DNA from: Cannabis sativa
Lineage: Eukaryota > Streptophyta > Magnoliopsida > Rosales > Cannabaceae
DNA length: 64,000 nt
Direction: 5' to 3'
Assembly: GCF_029168945.1 (NCBI RefSeq)
Contig: NC_083608.1
Location: forward strand, 20,478,136-20,542,135
Under the pieces are notes generated by a model. The model saw nothing but the letters and a program-made list of their open reading frames with translations, ran no database searches and had not been told where the DNA came from. Both the position numbers and the translations under genes were made by a program. Within the stretch, counting starts at the first letter, position 1, and each line of letters begins with the position of its first letter. Positions 1 to 10,166 of the stretch are shown piece after piece.

Positions 1-1090
1 ATGATCTTTGAACTGCATATCTACTAACTATTTCTCCACCCCTATCAGTTCGCAAGATCTTTAACCACTTACCTTAATGGATTAACCATTGCTAGAAATT
101 AATGAAATTTTTCAAACATTTCAAATTTCTTGCTAAAAGGTATAATCTAGAGTGATCGTTTTAAGAATACGACGAAAAACTCATATCCACCCCTGAATGT
201 ACTTCCATCTGCGAATGAGATGAACTACTTTCAGTGGATATAGGCATATTAACTCTTTGCAGAGATTGATCTTGTCAAATCCACTATGAACAAGATACAA
301 ATGCCATAGATTAAAAAAAATGTGGTAGTGTTTATTGATGACATAGGTTTAGTTACATCAAAGAGTTCTTAGAATACTGCAAGTGGATCCTGGTCACAGA
401 ATACCTAACTCATATTCCATACAGTTTTAATCCATTAATAGAAGATGGATATTAAACACTTGAGAAAGTGTAACTGTATTGTATTCTGGAATTAGAAATA
501 TAAGAAAATTTCTATTTGGAATCTAAAATTAAAGTCAAAGACTTAAATTTATACCAAATATTATGAGTAATTCTATCTTGGACCAGCACTACTAATACAA
601 ACTCTAAGTCAGATTTGCCCATACAAGTAGGAGATTTCTAAGATTGAGGTTTTATATCAATTGGGAATAGAATTTCGGGATTATAATCATATGCGTCATT
701 TAATTTCTTAAGAGAAAATATAGAATGACATGAAATGATTTATAGACCATTCATCCAATGATATGTTATTAAGCTAATTCGAAATGAATAAGCTAAGAGG
801 AATTAGGATAATTTTGTTTAAAATAAGAATCCAACGATGCTTCGATTAGCGAAAGTCAAAGTAATCTTATTTATACAATCTTCTTGTTTCGTATCGTAAA
901 AATACTAGTCTAAGGTGTCATCAATTGATGAACAGCTAGATGTCGCATATACAATATTTATCTTTCGAGATCTAACACTATTATGAATGTCTAATGGTGA
1001 AAATCCACTAGAGATTTATCTCATTAGATAAACAAGCCAAGTTAGACCAACAATGAAGATTCGAAATTAAACTACAACTTAATAACAGAA
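1..1090 (-). pseudogene. Decayed copia pol fragment (pre-integrase and integrase region)
   Basis: No ORF above 60 codons survives. Minus-strand translation of the first 400 bases still shows LWHLYLVHSGFDKINL, resembling the HHCC-containing GAG-pre-integrase segment of copia polyproteins, followed by an integrase-core remnant with LRTDRGGE around position 50. Frames change and stops are frequent, so this is a dead copy. The part from about 720 to 1090, where gag or protease would be expected before the leader begins, is too decayed to assign. Recognition is by eye; a translated search against copia pol would settle it. Confidence 0.6.
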
Positions 1091-1222
1091 AATAACATGG
1101 TTCAATATAAATTCATACACAATTCAGAAATTATAAACATATAGCAAGTAGGAATGTCAAGTGAAAATACTAAAACTTACAATCCTAAATAATTTCCAAG
1201 GTTTTCAACAAACTGATATCAG

Positions 1223-1525
1223 TGTCCCGTTTAGGCGAGAGTCAAAGCTACCATTCATTGAATAGAGTTGTCAGCTCGTCTAAAATGTTAAACATTCTAG
1301 CAACCTTTTATTCGATCAAGATTGGAATTCAGCGTTGTCCCGTTTAGGCGAGAGTCAAGGCAATTCTATCTCATGAGCTTCCACCATTGTTTCATAATTA
1401 GCAAGTCAAGTATGGTCGCCACCATTAGGGTGATCCATACCATACAAAACACTTACAAACTACTTATCATGCGAGGTTAAACGATGCGAAATTGCTAATG
1501 AACGTTCCTCCATTAGGGAGGATTA
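1223..1525 (-). other. Cluster of four small hairpins with CTAA-type loops (copy A)
   Basis: In the element's sense (minus strand) there are two copies of TCTCG-(CCTAAA)-CGGGA, at 1223-1245 and 1336-1358, then CACC-(CTAAT)-GGTG near 1419-1433 and CCTCC-(CTAAT)-GGAGG near 1508-1523. Stems differ between hairpins while the loop stays CTAAA or CTAAT. The same four occur in the same order and spacing in copy E at 21803-22105. Confidence 0.55.
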
Positions 1526-3497
1526 CTCACTAAAACAAACGCGGTGTAAAACCCACAATGGAGATCGAATGTCTTAATAATAAAGCTCATTATTTAAAGA
1601 GAGTTGTATTTTCTTTGATTCTCTTTATTTATTCTATTTATTTTAAATATATATTTATTTAATTAAAATTTCCAATTTAGAATGAAAAATTCCAAATATA
1701 AATTTTATTTTAATATTTATAAATTTTACTTAGATGGATGTGAAAATAACATGAATTATTTCCATCTTAGTAATAATTTCCAATAAATATTTAGAAAAAT
1801 ATTCAATTTAAGTTGTTACAAAATTAATTTAAATTAATTTACAACTCAAATTTAATTTTCTATAAATATATATTGCATTTCGAAAAATTAAAGTATATAA
1901 GAATACAATTTTCGAAAATGCATGTTAAAATAAAAAATTAATCCTAGAAAAATTATTCTAATTTAATGTTGGCCCAAAATTAATTAATAAAATTAATTTA
2001 CAACAAAAAAATAATTTTCCTATTTAATTAAATATATAAGAAAAATTTCAAATATTTAAGTATGATGATGAAAATCAACTTAAATATTAATTTTCTATTT
2101 AATTAAATACACTAGAAAAATACTTCAAGCAAAAATATCATCTATCTAGATTTTCCTTTGACTAATTAATTCAATTTCTAATAATATACTTTAATTCAAT
2201 TTATTTTAAATTAATCAATAAATGAAAAAATCATTGATTTAAGTTGATCCAAGAATTAATTAAAATAAATAATTAATTTACAACTTAATCTATTTTTCAA
2301 GATAAAATTTGAAATTCTAGCATTTAAGAAATGCAATTTCGAAAATTGATTAATAAAATAAAGAAAAAATATATTTTGAAAATTATTTAAATTTAGTTGA
2401 AAAAATAAATTTCAACTAAAAATAATTTTCTATTTAATTAAATGTCATGAAAAAAGAAATATTTAAGTATGATGATAAACATCAACTTAGATATTTAATT
2501 TTCAAATTAATTCAATGTATTAAATTCAAGAAATAAATAATTAAGTGTAGAGAAGGCTTAATTATTAATTTCTAGTTTAATACTAGGAAAAATATACTTA
2601 AAATAAATTGTACCAAAATTAATTAATAAATAATTAATTTCACAATGTATAATATTTCCTATTTAATATTAGAAATAATAAGTAGTCTAGAAATAACTAT
2701 CTAGAAAATATCTTATTTGACTAAGTATCTTTTCCACAAAATTTGAAAAAATATCTAATTTAAGTTGTATTAGAAAAAAAAATCTACAACTTAAATATTT
2801 TTCAAATTTAAATTTAATTAAATATCAAAAATTAAGTTGTAACCACTTAATTTGAAAATATTCCATTTTAAGTTAATATTCGAAAAGATATTAACTTAAA
2901 AAATATCTAAAGAATCTTAATAACCAATGCCTAAAATTCCTCAACTTAATTTTGAAATTTTGAATTCAAAAGATATTGAGATTTAAGTTGGTTAGTTGAA
3001 GATAACTAAATATCAACTTAAATAGGAATATTTAATGAAAAATTTAAATTAAGTTCCAGAAAGAATCTAGATGGTTATAATTCTATATTTAATTAAATAC
3101 AAGAAAATACACATAGTTTAGCTTAGAAAAAAAATTCTTTAAACTATGTTTTTCTTAAATTAATTTCAAAATAAATGAAATTAATTATGTTGCTAATCAA
3201 TTTTAATTAGGTTAAACTAGTGTAATTAACCTAGTACAGTCATTCAAATCAGGCAAATGAGCCTTCACAATTGGGGTGGTTTGTGTGAAGGGGTGTTGGG
3301 TTCAGTATGTCGTACCCACTTCTATGGCTCCCAACTCTCACACAAGGCCCAAAAGAGAGGAATTTAACCTTAATAAGAACAACTGTTATTAATTGAATAG
3401 GCCCAAAAACTAAATGGGCCTAAATAAATTCTATCAATAACTATGATAATTTATTTTAGCAACAACAACCTATATGTATCTATAATCAAATTAAACA

Positions 3498-3502
3498 CAT
3501 AG
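3498..3502. repeat. Target-site duplication CATAG, left copy (element B)
   Basis: CATAG directly precedes the TGTAACG start of the left LTR and recurs at 12994-12998 directly after the right LTR. Copy E at about 23868-23885 shows the unoccupied equivalent. Confidence 0.95.
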
Positions 3503-4384
3503 TGTAACGCCCCGATATTTTGCCTTATTTTACAAAAATACTATTTTCATGCATAATTTGAAAAGATAAAAAAAATAATTTAAATACAACAGTGGATTTT
3601 AAAAAAAATCAAAATGCAACAGAGAAGGATCCTTCATTTGTAAAACAAGATACAGTAAGTAAATAATTTTAAATAATGCATTTCCACTGTGTTAGATTTA
3701 TCAACTGCTTAAAATAAAACTAAGGCACCACTGGCGTTCTAGATCGTTTGTCCGCCCGTAGCCGCTCACAGTATACGTACCAGAACTGACCCTGCTCACT
3801 ATACATACTTCCCTGTCTAATACCTGTAGGGGGAAAGTAAGGGGGGTGAGCTAAAAGCTCAGTAAGGAAATACTTATCAAACAATACCATATAATATCAC
3901 ACATACCATTAATGTATTTATTAAGTTTTAGCAATATCATACATGCTCTTTTATAACTATAACCAAATAACTGTACATATGGAAACCTTTATCATACAAG
4001 TCTATACTATTTGTTCACACCGTACACATATACAGAGATCATAACTCCAATATCATACTCATAACATAATCATATCAATACTATAGATAATAATAACATT
4101 ATCACAACATTGGCATATCATAGCCATTACTTACATAACCCGGGCCTAGCCTGACCCTACAATATCCTGGGCCTAATCTGCCCATATAATAACATGGGCC
4201 TATGCAGCCCTACCATTGTTATAGGATAGGGTATCTCTATATTCAACAGTATCATCACTGTATCATACCCACCATAACAATCTCATACACGACTCAGTAA
4301 AATGTAGGGTAGGGTATCTCTACATTCAACGGCCTTATCCCGTATCATACCCCACCATGGTCCCTCACTTTACCTGAGACGTTA

Positions 4385-4475
4385 GCATACAACATATAAC
4401 ATACAACATAAACCATACACCATACAACATACAATACACAACATACAGCATACAACATATACAAGTCATACAACC
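4385..4475. repeat. CATACAA-type simple repeat in the B LTR
   Basis: An irregular run of ACATACA/CATACAA heptamer-like units. The same run is present in the partner LTR at about 11048-11138. Confidence 0.8.
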
Positions 4476-4750
4476 ATAATCTATGTATCAATTCACAAAC
4501 TCATATTGTGTCCATACCACACATTCTCAGTACCATATACATATTCATAAAAACAAATCATAAGTCATATTTCAATACATAAAGAATTTAAATTTATGTA
4601 GATAAACACATACAAAACTATCTAATTTCCTTACCTCAAATCCCATTTGCTTAAGAGTTGTTATCTCGTCACTACTACCTATAATAACACATGGGTCAAG
4701 GCCCTAACATTAAAATTCACACTCTTACAGTACAGCAGAAAGAATACTAT

Positions 4751-5518
4751 TTTTGACCAATAACTACACGAATTCAGTAAAGGTTTCCTTCATAAAAATT
4801 ATAGGAAATTCAATTATCTTTCCAACGATATATAGATCATTAAAAATGGATTAAAACTGAGGGAGTTATGATAGTTTTACTGAAACTATTTCTGAGAAGG
4901 AATATGGAGTAACGAATCACAGGAGACATCGGAAATACAAAGTTTTGATACTAAAATATTCCAAATCAGAGAATACTCTCTTCATAAAATTTTTAGAAAA
5001 TCAAATTCCCTTTCTAATGACACTAAAATCTTTAAAATCGGAGTTATAAAGTAAGAGATATAGATATTATACCGAAGCAGTTTTCTAGAAATCCTGAAAC
5101 AAATGGATTTCGAACTACAGCAATAAAACAATAATTTTGACTTAGAATAATCAATAATTAGTGAATGGTTTCTTCATAAAACATTTGGAAAATTGAATTA
5201 TCTCTTCAACAGTACCAAGATTGCTAGAATCGGATCATTATTCAGAGAGATATTCGGATTTTACTGAAACAACTTATATAGAAAATATGAAAAACGATTT
5301 ACAACAAACAGCGTAAAAATACTAATTTTTGACATAGATAAATTTCGATTCAGCAAAACCTTTCTTCATAAGAATTATAGGAAATTTAATAAGCTTTCTA
5401 TAGACACCAAGATTGCGAGAATCAGATGAGTATTTAAAGAGATATGACAGTTTTACTGAGACATGTTTCATTCTGAAAAATAAGAAAAGGAGACCTACGA
5501 AAATTCTCCTATTGTGAT
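4751..5518. repeat. Degenerate tandem array, exact 192-bp period (left B LTR)
   Basis: TTTTGA, followed by variable sequence, begins units at 4751, 4943, 5135 and 5327. The internal landmark TTCATAA falls at 4789, 4981, 5173 and 5365. Both series have spacings of exactly 192 bp although the units have diverged strongly. Each unit also has a TTTACTGAAAC-like or ATACCGAAG-like segment. A looser fifth relative lies near 5885-6030. Confidence 0.8.
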
Positions 5519-6330
5519 CAATAAATAAGTAAATGTAGAGTTTCTTACCTCAAATACATCAAGCTACTTGGATCGATAGACATAAGATGATGGTGATCAA
5601 AGATGAAAGTGAAGAGTGGTATAGATTTGGCTAAGGATGTAATGGAAAGATGACTTGAAAATTTTTAGGGTTAGTCTTGCTCAGATAGGTGGGAAGAATA
5701 GAACGATATAATTTTAGGGTTAATGAAACCTATACTATTCTGACTCTTATTAGCTTTATTTTTATGAATAATAATAATATTAACATAATAACAATAATAA
5801 TATGATAAATTATTAAATAAATAAATATCTAACTTTTAAATTTAAATTGTAAGCTCTCAATCTCGTAACTTTAGGGGCTTAGTTTTGACCTAGAAAAATT
5901 ACGAATTCTGATATAGTTATTTCTACAAAATTTATAGATCTTTAAATTATCTTTCCAACGCCACTGAAATCACCTTAATCCGAGCTCTAGAACTCCAGAT
6001 ATGATCATTTTAGTAAAACAGTTTTTAATCCTGCGAATTTATCCAAACCTACGAATTTTTAACATTAATTAATTAAACTCACTAAATATATTATAAAACC
6101 CTAATGGACCTTCATATTGGGCTTTAATTAAACGATTACTTACTCTGTAAAAATACCATAATATTTTACTTTCGTAGTTAATACAACTTTAACTCTCTCT
6201 AGAAAATTGGTACAACTACTCTAAGCAATAATATCAACTCACTAACAACACAAAGAAACAAGATAATTATCCTCGCTCAATTAATATCCAAAAAAAAAAA
6301 ATTAAATACTATTTTAATCTGGATATTACA

Positions 6331-6345
6331 TTCTACCCTCCTTAA
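6331..6345 (-). other. Polypurine tract of element B
   Basis: Plus-strand TTCTACCCTCCTTAA directly abuts the left LTR and is purine-rich in element sense, the expected position for second-strand priming. Confidence 0.65.
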
Positions 6346-6662
6346 AAGAAATTTCGTCCTCGAAATTTAACTTACCAACACTCGGGGTGTTGAGTCGTCA
6401 TGTCTTTCACCACTTACTGCATTACCTCATTATCTACCATATATATATGGACCCAATAAACATGCATTTAACCTATGTCTTATCGGTCAATCCATAACAC
6501 ATAAAATATACACAACTTAATTAAGTATTATTATTTCTCTATACATTACTTTAAATACCAAAATATACTCCATCATAATAACTTACATATACATGCTTTG
6601 AATACATAAGTTTTGCAATCAGATGCTCGTAATATATGAAAAGTTTTTCTTTCTCTTATGAC

Positions 6663-6830
6663 CATCCTTACATGCCATTAAGAGTGAAATTATTTATTCT
6701 TCTATGAGCATCCTTACATGCCATTAAGAGTGAAATTATTTATTCTTCTATGAGCATCCTTACATGCCATTTAGAGTCACAGTATTTATTCTCTAAATGA
6801 ACATCCTTACATGTCACTTGAGAACACATT
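6663..6830. repeat. 46-bp tandem repeat, about four units
   Basis: CATCCTTACATG recurs at 6663, 6709, 6755 and 6802. The first three units are nearly identical and the fourth is diverged. It lies in the 3' untranslated part of element B. Confidence 0.85.
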
Positions 6831-9800
6831 AAACAATACAAAATAACAAACACAAAGAGTAGGGTAAAAGATCTTATGCAAACTTCTCTTTAATTATTCC
6901 CATTCTCTCGTTGAATGTTATTACAGACTAAAATCTTACTCTCTCTCTGTCTTTTTTTTTTTTTTTCCACTATAAAGCTATGGTGTCATTCTTGCAGTTT
7001 CATAGTTGTTACTCATCGATAGATACTTTTTCCATGGCACTTGGAAATAAACATGGAATCTCTTTAAAAGGTCTTCTATGTATAAATATTTAACTATCTA
7101 TCCGACCACCTTTTTGTCTAACGTTCACTTCTTAATTTCCTTTATCCATGCATTCGTTGCACTTGTCATGACTTCCCATTTTCCAAGATAATCGTCTATG
7201 CATCCTTTTGTTGTCTGATTTTTGTATCACTCTATTGTATTTTCTTTGCTAATCTCTCTTATGGTGCTTGGTCCTCCATTACCCCCTTCAATCAAGTTGA
7301 CTTAATTATGAGATTAGCTAGTTTTCTATACTAACTTTTATCTACTTTGGTATTACATCGATATAGTGATGAAGTTTAAATCGTAATGCCGATAGATTCG
7401 ATAGTTATGTTCAATGATTGCTTCTTCTAATATACCAAATGACCATCTGAGGTATCACATAACTTCATACTTATCATAGCATTGATTATTCCAGCCATAT
7501 TCATATCCTATATATATTGTAGCCTTCTTTAATTCACCAAAAAAAAAAAAAGTATATCTCAACTTCTTAATTGTACCTCTAAATCTTCCAAATCTCTTAA
7601 ACATACATTCCAATACTGATTATTTACTTAAGACTATAACATATATGTATTAAAACATAGAAAGCACACTAATAACCCCTTTAAAATAAGTTCAATCCTA
7701 CCATAGCTTATCGTAGCCCAACTATTTATTATTTGTTGACTTTTAACAATAAGTCAACCATACCAATCTCATAATGTATTGATCATCCAAGTTATCAGGG
7801 TAAGGATACTATATATATAATTTGCAAACTATGCCGAACAGACCTTACTCTGTCCATCACTATTATACCTCCTATACCCCTACTTGTATTTGATTTATTA
7901 CTGGAGACTCACTATTTATAATTCCTTAGTCAGGAATTTTTTATTCTTACTTCCCATACTACCTTTAAGCACAAGTCAATAATTTGTTCAAGCGTCTCAT
8001 TTTACATCCAAACGCCACCAAATTATCAATACCTATCTTGTTTTTTTTTCTTCTTCTAACTTTGCACTTTCAATTGGACAAGACTTAGTAGTGTGCAATA
8101 AGTTAGTTATTGTCAGCTTGAGAGAGTCCTTCCAAAGATCTCTATTACTGGCTTTTTAGATTGAGAAAAATATCTAATATTTTTCCTTTTTTTTTTTTTT
8201 TTTTTAGCTCTTAACAATTTTAGCTTTTGACAAATCCATAGTCATTTTCTTCTCGGGCACTATAGGGCCTAGAAACACCATCTCTTTTCAGCAGGGCTGG
8301 ACTTTGGGAGTTTTCCTCTTAGTTTCTCATTAGATGACACTCCAACATACTTATACTATTGCCCATAATATAAGTCGTAATTGGATTGTAGTATCCTTTG
8401 CTTACGTTGTGCCTTGAATTCCTTTATGTTGCATGAGTGTATTTTCTAATCCCAACACTTATCAAAAACTTGTATAGTCCTTGACATGCCATGACATTCT
8501 TCAATATATGTTACTTTGGTCCTAATTGTGTCTCACTTTTCTCCTGTCTCTAAGTGAGGCTTTCCTAACATTTTCTCATTGAGCTATACTCCACACCATT
8601 GTTGTTGCATCAGTGAGTATTTGGAATCTAGGGATGTCACCCTTGAATGCTAATTCCTCCTCTTTCTCAAGTTTTGAATTTGCGATCTACTCTCTATAGT
8701 TGTTTGTTGTACACCCGCCACAAAGCTGCATCCACAATCTCTTAGTTGTGTAGTTGTGATCAATTCCGAGTAGTCACCTCTTAGTTGTCTCTCATTCATG
8801 TTGTACCCAAATTGTTAGCCGTGCCTGGACCTTTTTTGTCTTTCTCCTTTGAAAATGTCTCTGTCGAAGCCATACACATTTTTCTCTATTATCTCCTCCA
8901 CCAAGTAGATGACCTTGAGTTTAAAGTTTACAACTTTCCTTCGGTAATCTAATATTTGTTGATGCTCGCTTATCTCTTAGTGTTTAAGATACCTTCATAA
9001 GTTATTACCTCGAGTAATTTTATCATGACTCTTTCTAACTTCTCATTTTGGATTCTATTCAAAGACACTACACTCCTTTCTATATGATGGCATCGTCCTC
9101 TCCCCGACTCATTTCTAAAACATACTTATCTCCAATGTCTTTGCAAACAGTACTAATACTTCTTACCATCTAACTTAGGAGTGTGTAACTTATAGAATAT
9201 CCAACAAGATAGTACCTTCTCCTTAAAGATCTATTATTTCATCCTTCTTAATAAGTAGGTTTTCGTAAATTATACTGTCCCAGTCTGGTATAACGTCTAC
9301 TATTCTAAGTCATCCTTACTTCCTATATGTTGGGCTTCCATTCATGGCTAGGTGTAGAGACCGCTTCTTCAACCATTCATAGATAGGTGAAAATATATGC
9401 GTCGGTACTTAGTTGGCTATTGGTACATTTCATTATGTGCTTCAAGTTCCACTACTAGTGTTGGTGATATTTTGCTGAGCCTGTGAAAACTCTTCAACAA
9501 ATTGTCTTAGTCATGCTCGTAGTCCTTCCAATACCTCTATTAGATCATTAGCCTTAACTATTATTGGGTTCTCTGGAACATCAACCATCTGTGGGTCAGC
9601 GGAACACACATCCTTAGCCCCCACCTCTATTGGTCGTTCTTTTCACATTGATTCTAACTGACCTTCTAGTTTCATGTGTGAGCTCTCACAAGAAAGGTTA
9701 ATTTAATAGAAACAAAAGAGTTCAATTATAGGGAGAGAAGATTCCATGAATATATCTAAACTTAATGTTGTCAAGCTTAACTAGTAATATTCTATTTATC

Positions 9801-10151
9801 AAACAACGTCTTATGAATTCCTAATATAATTTATTCTAAATTTTCAAGAAAGGAACACTGTCCTTCCTAGTTTCAATTCAAGACAATAAAGAAAAATAAA
9901 ACCTATTCATATTCTTCATAAAAAGTGTAATCAATCATAACAGGTAATATACTCTTAATTTCTCTAAGCACCCACTACAGATGAGGCACTAATTCTAGGA
10001 AACATATTTTAACAAAAATCTATGTATCACATATAAAACTATTAATGGCAATACCAAGAAAATTAAAACTAACACTTACATAATAGTGAGAGGGATCTTT
10101 TTCAGTCTTCTGTATGTATACCGTGAGTATCCTTCGGGCTAACGGACGATC

Positions 10152-10164
10152 GGCTCTGATACCA
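10152..10164 (-). other. Primer-binding site of element B (initiator-Met tRNA)
   Basis: GGCTCTGATACCA, the reverse complement of TGGTATCAGAGCC, lies two bases from the right LTR. This fixes the right LTR as the 5' LTR and the element as minus-strand. Confidence 0.93.
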
Positions 10165-10166
10165 AC

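Larger units (their letters stand above)
1120..3502 (-). other. Untranslated leader of copia element A, gag-proximal part
   Basis: This is AT-rich non-coding sequence that aligns along its length with 21717-23868 in copy E. It includes a repeated GC-richer motif, CCCGTTTAGGCGAGAG, within 1223-1245 and 1336-1358, and two small hairpins near 1420 and 1510. The rest is dominated by TTAATTAA-like runs. In the element's own orientation it lies between the primer-binding site and gag, giving an unusually long leader of about 3.4 kb once element B is removed. No ORF is visible. Confidence 0.7.
3503..6330 (-). repeat. 3' LTR of element B
   Basis: Starts TGTAACGCCCCG and ends GGATATTACA on the plus strand. 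A hand alignment with the right LTR gives roughly 25-30 differences in 2.83 kb, about half of them in the first 350 bp; many there are CG in the right copy against TG or CA here. Internal landmarks are a CATACAA-rich simple repeat (about 4385-4475) and a 192-bp-period tandem array (4751-5518). Confidence 0.92.
6331..10166 (-). other. Internal domain of element B, no coding capacity seen
   Basis: All six frames are closed by frequent stops. Minus-strand sequence just inside the primer-binding site (about 9480-9680) has the longest gag-like stretch, for example NPIIVKANDLIEVLEG, but I cannot assign a family. The left third carries a 46-bp tandem repeat. With intact LTRs, primer site and purine tract, B could in principle be mobilised only by proteins from a related autonomous element. 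Confidence 0.7.

Noticed and set aside
4751..5518. CRISPR-like array or satellite DNA
   Set aside because: Units are diverged, contiguous and part of an LTR in a plant genome.
6331..10166. Hidden gag-pol in the LARD interior
   Set aside because: All frames are closed and motif-by-motif reading gave no protease, reverse transcriptase or integrase signature, although very decayed gag cannot be excluded.
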